A stretch of DNA of 64,000 nt from Carposina sasakii (Eukaryota > Arthropoda > Insecta > Lepidoptera > Carposinidae): NCBI GenBank assembly GCA_014607495.2, contig CP053167.1:8866001-8930000 (forward strand), written 5' to 3'. The position numbers and the translations under genes are program-made. Positions 1 to 11,630 of the stretch are shown in pieces (the first letter of the stretch is position 1; every line of letters begins with the position of its first letter). The notes under the pieces are model-generated. The model saw nothing but the letters and a program-made list of their open reading frames with translations. It was not told where the DNA came from and did not search any database.

Positions 1-21
1 TAGTAAACGTTTTTTTTACTC

Positions 22-292
22 CACTATGGGTGCGCCCACCACCGGGCCCTACACCCTCCACTGACCCTCGGATCTGATAACTCATAATTGCGACAACAGG
101 CACTTGTACTAACTACAATCGCCATGAGAAATCAGACCCGAGCACCTAGCATGCAAGACGATACATTGCACTATTCCGAAATCAAAAACTAGATAAATAA
201 TCTACATATGTTTCGCCAACAACCGTGGCATCCTCAGGATTATAGAAATTAGTAAATTAGTAAACCACTAATTATTATGAACCTCTAAAACC
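22..292 (+). repeat. Interspersed repeat family T, copy A
   Basis: This stretch begins with CACTATGGGTGCGCCCACC and recurs in reverse orientation at 29958-30236 over almost its whole length, including the internal block that reads ATATGTTTCGCCAACAACCG here. A short piece of the same left end is at 22697-22732. No coding potential, tRNA boxes or clear terminal inverted repeats are visible, so the class is unknown. The two long copies differ at scattered positions, which suggests independent insertions of moderate age. Confidence 0.75.
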
Positions 293-390
293 CAACACAT
301 TACTGCTTTTTTGTTTTTTTTACTCTCAGAGCAGCATAGAAGAACAGAGATTTTTAACAACAGCTATCTACGTACATAGCTGTATCTATA

Positions 391-545
391 CACACGGCTA
401 TGTTTCGAAAAATGGGGTAGCTAGAACTGCAGGATTGCGAACGAAATCCTGAAGCCACATAGCGGCGTAAGACGTTAAACATCAGTGACAAGTAGCTAGC
501 TCATCGCCTGATAGAAAGCTCCAAAACTACCTGAAACTCCCACAA
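391..545 (+). repeat. Interspersed repeat family R1, copy 1
   Basis: R1 is a short repeat of about 220-230 bp with about a dozen copies in this window. Its recognisable parts, in order, are a block like TTCCCAAATTGGGATAGCC, AACTGCAGGATC, a CATCAGTGA...GCTAGC block, a CGACTCTTACGACATG block, GGAAGGAGATGCAGCTGATG and a 3' end GCCCCGCATCAGCAC. This copy holds the first half and stops near the GCGATGAGC-like block. No A or B box for RNA polymerase III was recognised, so SINE status is only a guess. Confidence 0.6.
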
Positions 546-1738
546 GAACAAGAAATTCTTTACCAAGCAAAGAAAATAAATGTCATATATCGCCAACACA
601 TTACCAAAACTTTTATGTCCTTCGCCTAAGTCAATCTTATGTACACAAATATTAGTATCGATTACCTAACTAACACGTCTTCGTCAAGATCCAATATGCC
701 TGAGTAATAGCATGTATTATTAAACACGTATCGATGTGGAAAATTGATTTCATGACTTCCCAAACTACGATGTTTGCTTCGATTAACATGAATCGCATTC
801 ATTGCAAAGATAACATGAAGCTTACAGCAGCGCTAGTGTGTATGTGAAACAACGGTTATATCTTTGTTAATTTTATAGAATAGAATAGAGTAGAGTAGAG
901 TAGAATAGAATAGAATAGAACAGAATAGTTTTTATTTGAGGACTACACACACACAAATACAATAGCAACAATGAGACAAGACAAACAGGGTAGAAATGAA
1001 GAAAAGTAGGTATGTGCTAAATATATAAAAAAATGTTGTAGAAACATGTGATGTGTTCATCTTACAAGCTTTTCTTCCAGCGGTTGGTCTCGAAGGCCAA
1101 TATGACCCACATTTATGGGTGCAACCGTATCACCAAACGCGCCTTGGTCGTCTAAATATCTCACTTAAAATATATTAATTTCACAATATGTATTTATATA
1201 GGATTTAGCAAATTCATAAAATCATTATACCTCTCAACATCAATCAATAAATAATCGATTATTTTACCGACAGCTAGTAAAAAAATATTTTTGTGACAAT
1301 CGATGCAATGTCATCACTATTTTATGCCTGTTTTTTTACCTTGCGTATGGTTGAAAATTACCTTCTACATACGAGTATATACGAATTAGCCGCGTGGTGC
1401 CGCTGATCAAGCTACGGGGTCCTAAATACATTATTATTACGCGAGAACTTGTAGTAAGATGTGCCTAAATATTGTTTTTTTTTACATAAAATCTTATGTC
1501 TATGCCAGTACTTTAACAAAAATAAAACTAGGCCAAATAAAGAGTATGATCTTTATGCTAACGGAAAACATACATAAAGCTGTAACTTCTAGAAGATGTT
1601 TCCCCTTGTTTACGTTCAGTTTTGTCATTGGAACTGTTATCTTTCTTTCACATACGTTTAGGATGTAAGTGGTTTCGTCTAATACCTCAGTAGAACCCAA
1701 AGTCAACCTCACCTGCCCGTGGTTCTAATGCTACATAT
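546..1738. other. Intergenic, no gene seen; pentanucleotide microsatellite
   Basis: No exon-like or conserved coding segment was recognised here. The only structure is a (TAGAA/TAGAG)n pentanucleotide run at about 875-928 followed by TTTTTATTTGAGGACTACAC, which resembles the end of an old retroposon. The small open frames around 1459-1712 have random composition. Confidence 0.5.
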
Positions 1739-1805
1739 ATACATACATAACCTCACGCCTATATCCCATAGTGGTAGGCAGAGACTACAGATCTCCATTC
1801 TAATG
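1739..1805 (-). repeat. Short RTE-type 3' tail fragment
   Basis: A (TACA)n microsatellite followed by CACGCC, a C-rich block and GGTAGGCAGAGAC resembles the last 60-70 bases of the RTE-like fragments at 53.9 and 59.2 kb. Only the tail is present. Similar tails are at 11255, 13190, 26872 and 39118. Confidence 0.5.
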
Positions 1806-2656
1806 CTAAATAGCTTATAATACCTATTTAGAATCACTAGTTTGTTGTATTTGTGCCCGAAAAGCGGCGGTAGCCCTTTACCACTTGGGACTTGACAGGC
1901 TAACTGGTGAAAAGTGCAGATGCAGATATTTGAATTTGGTAAAGAGGTTTGATTGAAAACGTATGTATTCTGCTGAAGTACAGAACCAGAAAAGAGGATA
2001 TTATATAGATATAAGTACTTATTTTCCTTAGAAATATTAAGCTATTTTTGTACAAAACAAACTTAAATACTTACCTATTATATTGTGAATCGCGACAGTA
2101 TGAGTTCAACGGATGTCGTGAATGGTTTTTACAAAGTTGCAATGTAAGGCTCAAACTTTATTGTCTTTCAAAATATAACAATGTTTGTTTGAGATATAAT
2201 GTTAGGTACTTTGTCTAAAGGCAGGTCATAGAGAGATTTTGTTTATTCCAAAAAATATAACCAAATTTAATTGCACCTTATACAGAGCGTGACTGACGGC
2301 CAAGCATAGATTGAAATGTTATTTTTTTTCAATCTTGTTTTTGACTACTTTACCTATTATCTAAGGCCTAAGGAAATCTTAGATTACATTAAAGAAAATT
2401 AATAAAAAACAGTTTTATTAGCCAAGTTTTTATTACTTTATATTTTTCGTTTTTCTCAAAGCATTTACGTTGAAAATACGCGATGTTACAGCTTGACGCT
2501 AACGCTATAGGTACAAGTACAACGCATTAAAACTCTATTTTATATGATTAATGTCATAATTAATGTCATAACTTAAAAATTTCAAAGTTTGAAAAAAATC
2601 CATATATATGTAATAATAAATCTTTCTACTACATCTTTTAGATATAACAACAATGA
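1806..2656. other. Downstream of the chitinase gene, no other gene seen
   Basis: This AT-rich stretch lies past the chitinase stop codon, on the minus-strand downstream side. Minus-strand AATAAA signals (TTTATT on the plus strand) at about 2413 and 2427 would place a poly(A) site about 240 bp after the stop, giving a short 3' UTR. Nothing else is recognised. Confidence 0.4.
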
Positions 2657-5600
2657 CTAGAAAGGTTTTACAGGTTTAGGCACAGGTCTATGATTATTTT
2701 TAACGGATTTATAACCAGCAATGCCAGCGTTGATCAAGGGGAACTTGTCTCCGCAGAGGCCATTGAAGTCATCCAGGTCCACTGCCCAGAACATGATGCC
2801 GGCCAGGTTCAACTCCTTGGCGCGGGCACCCTGGGAAAACATGATTTAAATTTTTATTACTGTCCTCGCATGGTACCGGCAGAGTAGAGTTTGTACCACC
2901 CCATGCCTGCCAGTGGGTATCGTACGAGGTGATTAAGGGTTTCCGGGGGGTGGGGAGCAGCGTCTCCCACGATGACAACATAGTCCAAACATCAGACTGC
3001 GCTCACCAACCTGCCTGTCCAGCGTGGTGACTATGAGCAAACCCCCCATGACAGTAGCCTTGAGGCGTGCATTAATATGTGGCTATCTCATTTCGGGAAC
3101 ACAGGTATATGTATGTATTTTCCTTATTGCACCCCTACTCTCAAGGAAAATTTATGCCAAATTTCAGCATTCTCCACATCTCTATGGAGGCGAAGAAAAT
3201 ATAATTTACGTACCTTGGCAAAGATGGTGTCGGCGTTGTCGTATCCGACCCAGAAGAGGTCCTTGTTGGCGTACACGTAGTTACCAGTCACCTCCGTGAT
3301 GTTCCAGGAGTCAGGGTTGTTTAACTGGTCTTCACAGATCTTTGGATAAAAATATGTATTACAGTAATTCAGACCTCTGACGAACGTTTTTCATATTAGT
3401 GGTGACCTCAACTTGTGTCAAGATCCTACGAGATCCAAACTATTTACAAGCTTTTATTTAACTTGCAATGTATATTTGTTCGGGTGAAATCTTACAACTC
3501 AATTTTAAGGCACTTGCCCTCAACCGATTGGGCTGAAATTTGGTGAGCACGTTCAGTTCGGATGACAATGCATGATTAACAGTGTGACGTCATTCTAAAT
3601 CCAACATGGCGGCATACCCACAATGGCGGACCAATTATTTTTAATGCATTCCTACAATATGGGTATCAAATTAAAGGGCTAGCTGAGAGTAACTCGAAAA
3701 AAATGTGACGTCACTCTTAATCCAATATGGCGGACTTCTAAAACTTGAAAATCTATTTTGAAACAGATATTTTTAGTATAAAATAAAATTTAGGTAAAAA
3801 AACCTTTTTAAAAACAAGCTTTTATTTAAATGCGCTAAAAAGAAAAAATAAACTTTTACACTAAAACTTTTACTGTTAATTTAACACATTTGACACAATT
3901 TATATGTTATAAAAGCTTGTCGCGACATTTAAGTACTCGTATTTACGTTCTTACTTTTAAATGTTTATTAGGCAGCATCTTTGTGTTGATGTTTCAGATT
4001 TTCCCATATTGTTCCCACGCATATCGAAGAAATATCCATCGACCCTTCCAGAGCTTCGTGTAGAAGAGTAAGAGAGTAATATACAACAGGGTTCGCCCCG
4101 GTGCCCCGAGGTGGTATGTTCACGACATCATGTCATCATGCCACTCAGTCCTCGGCACGGCCTCACCTTGACTTATTAAAAATTTAAAACTAAGAAAGTA
4201 ATTACGAGTACTTAAATGTCGCGACAAGCTTTTATAACATATAAATTGTGTCAAATGTGTTAAATTTGAATGACGTTATAAATTAACAGTAAAAGTTTTA
4301 GTGTAAAAGTTTATTTTTTCTTTTTAGCGCATTTAAATAAAAGCTTGTTTTTAAAAAGGTTTTTTTATTATTAGATCAAAATAAAAATATTTATTTGACT
4401 TCGCGAGAAGCATTATGAAGCAGATTCCTTTTCAGCTATGACGAAATGTTAAAATATATATTAATTATGAATATGAATATTACCTCATAATAAGACCAAG
4501 CGCCTGCCTCTTGAAGGTAAGGTCCAGCGACTCCAGAACCGTTGAAGGGAGCACCAGTAGAAGTGTTATTAAGACTCGTCAGGGTGTAGGTTTTGCCATA
4601 ATTACCAAGACCTACGACCAGTTTAGATGGGTCCACGCCGTTTTCGATCCAAAGGTTTATTGAGTAGTTCTAGAGGAGACAAAAATATACACATATTAAG
4701 TCTTGCCCAATACCCTAAAGAGGTTGAGTTGAATGATAAGAACAGCCATTTTTCACCGGTCAGCATGTCAACCTTATACGTTCCACGTGGATGGGGATAA
4801 ATCTTTAGTTTCTAACTTAGATGAAAACAAAATAGAAGATAGTGACTCGTGTCCAGCGCGTGGACCGCTTAAATTAGGCCCAAGTCGCCTGATTTTACTC
4901 ATTTGCAGTTGAGAGTAGCAATAGCGCGCTCGTGTGACGAAAGAAATTCTTTTTTTATTTTAAGCGGGGTAAAAGTTATCAAAATGCCTTTATGTGCTTT
5001 TGTGCGTTGTACTAATCACTCAAAAAAAAACAAATCATATGGATTCACTTTTCACGCATAAGTACACGAAAACTTTAAATTCTTAGGTTAATAATTGTAA
5101 ATTCACTTATTGTTTTTATCGCCATTTTGCAGAGCGAGATAAAAATATATGATACATCTATGTGCGACAAGTTAAACAAGCAAACACGTGCCGTGCGTGT
5201 GCGAATGCGCCCGCTGTGTTTCGTTTTTGCAGTAGCTTCTTACCATAGTTATTGTCTGGGACACGAGCTGACAAGACTCAACCCGAAATTATTCCGATGA
5301 TGCTCTATTGAAACGCGCTTGTCTCGCTCGCGCTACTGTCGAAATAAATAGGTTTGTCTCTTTCGCTCAGTAGTGTACAATGTTAAATACAATTACAGCT
5401 GTGTGTGTGTTCGTGCGTGTAGTTGTGTAGCATGCTTAATTTCTAGTTGACGATTTTAAGGACGTGCCCTATCTTCCGCTATTTTGTTTTCATCTAAGGT
5501 TTCAAAGGGTAGCGGTGCCACCATATAGCGGCCACGTTTACGGTGCCATGTGAAACGTTCCTTCAAGGTCGTTTTATTACTGCACTGCTATCCTAGGAGA

Positions 5601-8600
5601 CCAAAGCCTCAGCCAATTGTCGCTTTTCGGTTACAAACAAATATTCAACATCTACGCAACCGCACTACCTTGCTAAAAGACGAATCGAAGCTTTAAGACA
5701 TAACAGAAGCTACGCTGCTGTATTATTTTCTGTATTCAACTCTTGCTCTGCTTCTCTAATAATGTTGAGTTATGTCATTTCAGTTTTGACTTTGAGTTTA
5801 ATCTGATTTACTTCCAGCTACAAGATCGAAGTTCAAGAAGAGAGAACAGACTGTTAAAGAATAGATATCAATACTTACAACATTCAGGTTGGTAGTATTG
5901 GAGTCGGTAAGCTGAGGATAGAGAGGTGCGTTGACTCCTGTAACACTGTCCCAGGTCCCATGGAGGTCGTAGGTCATCAGGTTGAAGTAGTCAAGGTGTC
6001 TGTGACAGAAATAGGTTTTGTTTAGAGTGCATACAAAATAAATAAAATGTTAAATCTAATGTAGGTAGGTATAATAGATGTTGCTTACTCTACGAGTGTT
6101 GCCACATCATATGAGAGATCGATGTTTGACTGGGTGACGGCCACAGCAGCAGTGAGGAGGTAACCACTCTCAGCAAAAGCTGCCTTCAATTCCGACGTGA
6201 GAACTCCAAATTGAACCTGCAAGGTACAAAAAGCTATTGAAATAATCTAGGAATTTATTGTACACAACCTGATGGTAGACCATAGGGTTTGCTTGTCAAT
6301 ATAAGGCCAATTAAACTTTGTCATAAAAAAATAAACAAAACTAACAACTAACCTTATCGGTTGTCTGTGAGCCATCCCTTTGAGAGGGGTATTCCCAATC
6401 CAGGTCAAATCCATCTAGATTATATTCATCTAAGAAATTCACAACATTCTCGACGAATGTAGCTCTCAAGGTGTCGTTGTTCACAATCTGAAAATATAAT
6501 TGTGGTATTCCAAATCATTAACAAATGTCTCAATCTCTAAGTTATTAGATGAAGGCGATACAAGTATAATGAAACTTACAGTAGAGAAGTTAGCAGAACC
6601 TTCGGTCCATCCTCCAATAGCGACCAAGTATTTGACATTTGGATAGCTGCTCTTCAGAGCAGTGAAATCAGCAAGAGCATCTGAAAGTTACGATGAAGTG
6701 AACAAACGAGCCAGCGCAAAAATGCGATATGTAAAAACTAATAGGCATCGTCTCGCTGATTTGTAAAAAAATTACATATAATACATATACACATAAACAC
6801 ACCTTTAAACCAATTCTCGAGTCCATAGTATCCATGGCAATTGATATGACAGCGCATATTATTATTTAACTCAAATCACGTTTAACAGAATTTTAGTAAG
6901 AGACAGGAAAATTACATAGATGAACATAGATGTATCGAAAATGTCCTAAAGTTTTTAGAAAACTGTTGGTTTTTGACTTGGCATGGAATTACCGTGCCTC
7001 CGATTGGTGTAGTTGGTAGTGGCCCTGCCTGCGACGCCATAGGTCCTGGGATCGAATCCCGGTAGGTGCAAAGCTTGATATGATGAATATCGATGTTTGT
7101 TTCCGAGTCATGGATGTTTCTATACTTATCTATGTATTGAATTATATACCGTTGCTTAGTACTCACGACACAAGACCTTATGGATCTTAGTGTGAGACTA
7201 GGTCAATGTATTGTGAAGTGTGTGAATATTTATTATTTATTTATTATTTATTCAGCTAGATTGATATGCAAATCTATCATATCGCCAAACTAACTAATTA
7301 CTTACTGCTGCTTCCATTGACAGTTTCCTGCGTGTCGAGGTAAATACTGCCATCAGCATTGGGGTAGATGAAAGAGTAGAAGATGTGAGTGCACAGGTGT
7401 AGAGGGAGGTCAGCAATACCGAAGTTGCCGGAGCCAGGCCTCTGATTGGCCCAGGATCCATAGTAGCAGAATACTACTCCACCTGTTGAAAAGTGAGTTT
7501 GTTAAAATTGTATTACCAAACTACGTAGTCTATCGTGTAAATTAATTAAGCAAATACTTCTGTGCTAGCAAGTTGTCAATGATAATTTACATTTGTCTCT
7601 GCTTACTAACCGTGGCTGTGTGATCCTCTTTATAATCCTTAAGTTCAGACTACCCCATTCCGAAAACACAGCGGTAGGTCTATGTATTATTGTAGTTTAG
7701 GCAATCACCCGAAAAACTACTGATTAACTCTTAATAAAAGTGCGTAATAAATAATGCGTTCATTTTGAAAGAATAGTAATACAAGAAAGAAATATTTAGT
7801 TACTATTGAAGCATATAGGCACTGATTTCTACATGTTCAAATTTTTGCTTTATATTATACAACTACTACTGTTTACTGAATGATTGTTCGGTTTTTCTCA
7901 AATTACTAAAAAAACTATCAGATTACCAAATTTAATTTAAAAAATCCAATCCAAAAACCCGACTGCTTAAAAAAGAACCAAACTATGTTCTTACATAATA
8001 AAAAAACTTAAGAGAAAAAAACAAGCACTTAGATGTACGGTGGTCTAGAATTCTATAATATTTTCTAATTAATTAAATAATAAAAATAATCTAAAAAATA
8101 ATAAAAATAATATCTAATTAAATAATAAAAACTAGGTATTGAAGAAAATAAAATATTTTCTAATGATGTAACATAACAACTGAACAGCCAGGATCCATTA
8201 AAATATTCCATAATAATATTATAGAATTCTAGACCACCGGACATCTAAGTGCTTGTTTTTTTCTTTTAAGTTTTTTATTATGTAGGAACATAGTTTGGTT
8301 CTTTTTTAAGCAGTCGGGTTTTTGGATTTTTTAAATTATGTTTTTATTTTATTTTACAAATAAATACAAGTAAAAATACCATTTACAGAAGCTGTATTTC
8401 TAATTATCTATCACTCTTAGATGCCCATTTTCGCTGCTTTTCGGCTAGCGTAACGCTCTCTTGATTTACTCGTAAACTATATTTACTTTACCTAAGCAAA
8501 CACCAGACTATATTACTGTTTCGCCATAAGTACACTAATATGTTACTAACGGAATACTTATATTGATACAAAGATTATTCAATATTCTACATTCGACATG

Positions 8601-8773
8601 ATAGTGTGGGTCCCGAATTTGCGAACTTTCATATTATTTCAAAGCCTAAAACTCGTTTCTTGGCAACAAATATTTGTGTAACAGAATAAGAGGAAGTACT
8701 TACTGCTGTCCTTAGACACGGGCGAAGCCGCGGCAAAGCCTAACACTCCAATAATTATAGCAACACTCAACAT
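2657..8773 (-). CDS. Secreted GH18 chitinase, nine exons, complete
   Basis: The gene encodes a 405-residue glycoside hydrolase family 18 protein predicted to cleave beta-1,4 bonds in chitin outside the cell. Exons on the plus scale are 8704-8773, 7306-7482, 6580-6680, 6353-6487, 6089-6216, 5879-5999, 4484-4669, 3214-3339 and 2657-2830; all introns are GT-AG and the phases join without a break. Residues 1-17 are a signal peptide (hydrophobic core then AAAS). The mature chain starts with FCYYGSWANQRPG (about 28-40). GH18 landmarks are AIGGW (103-107), the catalytic DGFDLDWEYP (141-150, acid/base Glu148), NLMTYDLHG (210-218), YYEIC near 304-308 and GIMFWAVDLDDF (359-370). No chitin-binding or second catalytic domain follows, so this is a single-domain enzyme with a short basic, proline-containing tail. 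All key residues are present and I expect an active enzyme. The exact chitinase group cannot be fixed without a tree. Confidence 0.93.
2862..3068 (-). repeat. Interspersed repeat family R2, copy in last chitinase intron
   Basis: R2 is recognised, in the orientation of the 32.6-kb copy, by GACGTAGGCCTCCCC, GCCCATAGTCACCACGCTGG, GGTTGGTGACCGCAGT and CTGCCCACCTC...GGAAACCC blocks. Here it lies reversed in the intron between exons 8 and 9, close to the 3' splice site. It seems to be a common lepidopteran retroposon; its class is not settled here. Confidence 0.7.
3480..3740. repeat. Direct-repeat element in chitinase intron
   Basis: Two related blocks, TGTGACGTCATTCTAAATCC at 3588 and a diverged partner at about 3704, are each followed by an ATGGCGG motif. 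They lie about 115 bp apart in the intron between exons 7 and 8. The region looks like an old non-coding repeat; I could not name the family. Confidence 0.4.
3796..4367. mobile_element. Fold-back MITE with ~170-bp inverted arms
   Basis: The left arm (about 3796-3972) and right arm (about 4176-4367) are inverted copies, for example GACATTTAAGTACTCGTA against TACGAGTACTTAAATGTC. The right arm has about 18 extra bases relative to the left, near 4268. A loop of roughly 200 bp separates the arms. There is no coding content. It sits inside the chitinase intron between exons 7 and 8 and would form a long RNA hairpin in the pre-mRNA. Confidence 0.8.
4816..5498. mobile_element. THAP-bearing DNA transposon remnant, P-element-like
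   Basis: The element has 20-bp terminal inverted repeats, CTTAGATGAAAACAAAATAG at the left end and its complement at the right. The flanks match at 7 of 8 bases (GTTTCTAA at 4808-4815, GTTTCAAA at 5499-5506), which fits the 8-bp target duplication of P-type transposons. Inside, an ATG at 4984 opens 25 codons starting MPLCAFVRC and containing GFTFH, like the start of a THAP zinc finger. The frame then stops, so only the beginning of the domain survives. It lies in the chitinase intron between exons 6 and 7. Assignment to the P superfamily is an inference from these three signs. Confidence 0.6.
4984..5061 (+). pseudogene. Truncated THAP-domain fragment
   Basis: The 25-codon frame begins MPLCAFVRCTNHSKK and ends in a TAA soon after GFTFHA. 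A cysteine pair spaced C-x4-C near the N-terminus and a later S/T-F-H are the hallmark of the first half of a THAP DNA-binding domain. The second zinc ligand pair (C-x2-H) and the AVPTIF-type end are absent. It is interpreted as the remnant of a transposase start codon region in the surrounding element. Confidence 0.5.
6985..7254 (+). mobile_element. tRNA-derived SINE in chitinase intron
   Basis: The head at about 6994-7070 is tRNA-like: an A-box-like TGGTGTAGTTGGTAGTG and a B-box GGGATCGAATCCC. The body that follows (TTTCCGAGTCATGGATG, ACTCACGACACAAG, TGTGAGACTAGGTCAATG) matches, from memory, the tail of widespread lepidopteran SINEs. It ends in a TTATTTATT-rich run. It is inserted between chitinase exons 2 and 3, antisense to the gene. 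Confidence 0.85.
7934..8338. mobile_element. Fold-back MITE in chitinase intron 1
   Basis: Inverted arms of about 120 bp lie at 7934-8062 and 8216-8338. They share, for example, CCCGACTGCTTAAAAAAGAA on the left and its complement on the right, and GGTGGTCTAGAATTCTATAA near the centre. The loop is AT-rich. The element contains no coding sequence. It is the second long hairpin-forming insertion in this gene. Confidence 0.8.
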
Positions 8774-8825
8774 TGTGTAATAGATGATACAATAAAGAGT
8801 GACCACCAACATTATATATATACAC
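8774..8825 (-). promoter_or_regulatory. Likely core promoter and short 5' UTR of the chitinase
   Basis: Reading the minus strand, a TATATATATAA box (plus 8812-8822) lies about 40-50 bp upstream of the ATG at 8773. A TCACT sequence, close to the arthropod initiator, is about 20 bp after the box. The spacing is shorter than usual, so the true start may be a few bases further on. If correct, the 5' UTR is only about 20-30 nt. Confidence 0.45.
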
Positions 8826-10081
8826 GATTCTTTTAGATTATCTTATTAGATTATAAGTATTATAATATAACGAAATATCGCATCAAAAAGATAAAGTTAA
8901 AATTATTTTGGGTATAGTTTTATTAGACTTAATTAGAATGTTTATCTAAAGTCTAATCTAATCTAAGCATGAAGCACGTCTATCCTGAATGTCCATTTTT
9001 TTCTGAAATATGGATAGATATCTTCCTAATTTAGCAGTTATCAGTGAATCATAAAATAGTAGATATTTATAATCGTTCCATAATCACCGTAGTAACAGTA
9101 ACATTTAGTTTTTGTGTGTATATTTTTACAATTCAAAGATCTACCTTTCAACAACTCTATCAGAATTGTCATTGCCACGTTTATAATACAGGGTGGTTTT
9201 TGGTCGTCAACGTTCCCGAAAACTACGGAATCTCCTCAATATCACGGTAATTTTTTTCCATGGAAGCATACCTGAGAATTGTCTGGTTCCCAAGATATTT
9301 GAGTCCAAAGTTTTCATCGTAGCTCCCAAACGGATGATTCGATTTTAATGCGAATTTTTTGTTTAAAAGGTATATCAGTCGAGAGTGTTCTTAGCTATGT
9401 TTGGTGGAAATCGGTTCAGGTCTTCAAGGTCATTAGGTCGTTTGTTAGGTGTGATAGGAATGTTATACGCTCAGTTTGCTTGCAAGCATATGTGGGATCT
9501 GACATTTGAAAGAGTAATGTCTTCTGGAACCACTGAGCTGGTGTGCTGTTAGGGATCGAAGATAGGAGACGTAACCCTGGTTTACCTTACGTAAACCCAT
9601 CGAGTTTGGGCTCGTTAAATTTGTCTTGACTGGTTCTCTTCATGTTTCTAATTGACGAGGACCTGATGCTGGAAATGGGATGGGCGGATGAAACCCAGGA
9701 ATGCCGGAATGAAACGGATAAACCGATTTATATTTTTGCTAAAAATCTAGAATTACCAAAGTTTAATTTTTATTGTTTCTTAATCTCTGCAATTCTCCCA
9801 GAGCCAGTTTGTCATGAGGATTGTTAAACAACTTCCTTTGGTCGAGATCGCATATAGCGACCCCATCTAAACTTTTTACGCGGCAAAAAATAAAAGAAAT
9901 TAAATGAAAGAATGAAAAATTGAGGAGCTCCTTCAAAAAGCATGAAATAAAAAATTAAATTTAAAATTAAAAAAAGCCCCCACCCAAAAAAAGTTCTCAA
10001 TTATTATGACAAAGGTTTAAAATGCTAAACCCTATAAAAAGCAAAAAATAACTTTTAACACTACGTAAGTACCAATTAAAG
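8826..10081. other. Upstream of the chitinase gene, no gene seen
   Basis: This stretch lies upstream of the chitinase promoter. The frames at 9044-9250 and 9642-9827 have no recognisable family and no supporting splice context. It is AT-rich with homopolymer runs near 9890-10020. No defined repeat was recognised. Confidence 0.35.
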
Positions 10082-10545
10082 CATGGCAGACTACGAGTAT
10101 CTACTCGGGACTTTGTGCCACCTTTATGTCGGAGGCTTAACCGCTAATTTTGAACTGCAAATGGTTATCTTGGCCCGCTGTTGACCGTACTTATGAAATT
10201 TTTTATTAAAATTTGTCGCGTCGGGGGACCGCTTTTTACTTTCAAAAATACTTACCTAAATCAAATAATTCCTACCTAATCACAACATTCGTATAAAAAA
10301 AATCACCTATCAAAACAAAAGTATATTTATAATTACTGATATAATGTTTTAAAGTAAGTAGGTATTCAGAATTAAAGTGAAGTAAGCTATTACAATTATA
10401 TTTGTACGACGCGACAAAATTTAATCAAAAATTTTATACGTACGGTTAACAGCAGGCCAAGATAACCATTTGCAGTTCAAAATTAGCGGTTATGCCTCCG
10501 ACACAAAGGTGGCACAAAGTCCCGAGTAGATAGTCTGCCTCCATG
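10082..10545. mobile_element. Fold-back MITE with ~140-bp inverted arms
   Basis: The left arm (10082-10224) contains GTCGGAGGCTTAACCGCTAA and GGTTATCTTGGCCCGCTG; the right arm (about 10405-10545) contains their near-exact complements. The arms end at CATGGCAGACTA and TAGTCTGCCTCCATG. The loop is about 180 bp and non-coding. It is a typical non-autonomous DNA element; no target duplication was identified. Confidence 0.8.
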
Positions 10546-11082
10546 TATAGAGTACGTACCCTTCGTTAAGGGAGGCAACGAAAAAACATCCTGTATAATA
10601 ATGATAATAGTTGCTATAAGTGATGTTTTCTGATAGATAAGCTATATTTTGTTTACATTTTTGTATGTGATTTTAGTGCATGTGCATGGTAAGCTGAGTA
10701 ATGCCTGAGTTGGAATAGGATGTCTTCATGGGCTCATGTAAGTTGTTTTTTCGATTCCTTTTGATTTTGACTAATTTTACTCTTTGAGGGTTTTCCTGAC
10801 GTTTCCATTATCATCATTATTATCCATCATAAATTCCGAATTCATTTAACTAAAGACAATGGCTGTATGAGCGTAGTGTTTAATTTTGGTAAGTACGTTC
10901 AATAAAAGCGCGATTGCCCTGCACGATGTCACGTAGCCTATCCATATGTAAATGTCGGTACATATTTAAGTTTATCTAATCATTTATTTTGCCTAACCCT
11001 TTGTAGAACAAAGGTATGCCCATCCAATATGTCTTCTATGCTGCTCTGGGAGTGAAAAAAAACGTATATTACTACAGCTGCT

Positions 11083-11320
11083 TCTCATCCCGGGAATACT
11101 GTACAAGTCAGTAGAGGGACAAGAGGGTTTTGGTGTTTTGTAAGTACCTAATGGGCTGACCACCTGTCACTACTAACCGAACTTACATACTCGTACGTAC
11201 ATCTCAACTATACCCTCAAAATTGGTCAGAAGTGGCACCATGTGGTTCTATCGGCCCTTGGTGCTCTGCCTACCCCGTAAGGGATAAGGGCGTGATTATA
11301 TGTATGGATCTATGTATCCA
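11083..11320 (+). repeat. Interspersed repeat with RTE-type tail, copy 1
   Basis: This block, containing CCTCAAAATTGGTCAGAAG and CACCATGTGGTTCTATCGG, is repeated in reverse orientation at 39118-39328. Both end in the CTCTGCCTACCCCGTAAGGG...TATATGTATG tail that also closes the RTE-like fragments. It is therefore probably a non-autonomous retroposon that shares its 3' end with an RTE-type LINE. Confidence 0.6.
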
Positions 11321-11394
11321 ATATGTACCACCGAAAACTGCATCCAAATCAATCATGTCGTTTCTGAGATTAGCGTGCACAAACAGCGTGCCGC

Positions 11395-11630
11395 GTGGTG
11401 CCGGCAGAGTACAGTTTGTACGAGGCGACTAAGGGTTTCCGGGAGGTGGGCAGCAGCGCCTCCCGTACTGACAACATAGTCCGAAAATCACACTGCGGCC
11501 ACCAACCCGCCTGCCCAGCGTGGTGACTATGGGCAAAACCCCCCTGTGGCAGTAGCCTTGTGGCGTACCCTGGGGAAGGCCTTCGTCCAGCAGTGCACTG
11601 CAATAGGCTGAAGAAGAAGAAGAAGAAGAA
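11395..11630 (-). repeat. Interspersed repeat family R2, copy 2
   Basis: The block starts CGTGGTGCCGGCAGAGTAC, includes GGTTTCCGGGAGGTGGGCAG and CGTGGTGACTATGGGC, and ends in a (GAA)n run at 11606-11628. The trinucleotide tail suggests a retroposon 3' end. Orientation is the reverse of the 14.6- and 32.6-kb copies. Confidence 0.75.

Noticed and set aside
1459..1712. Overlapping 69-70 codon frames on both strands
   Set aside because: AT-rich, no homology recognised, no splice or promoter context.
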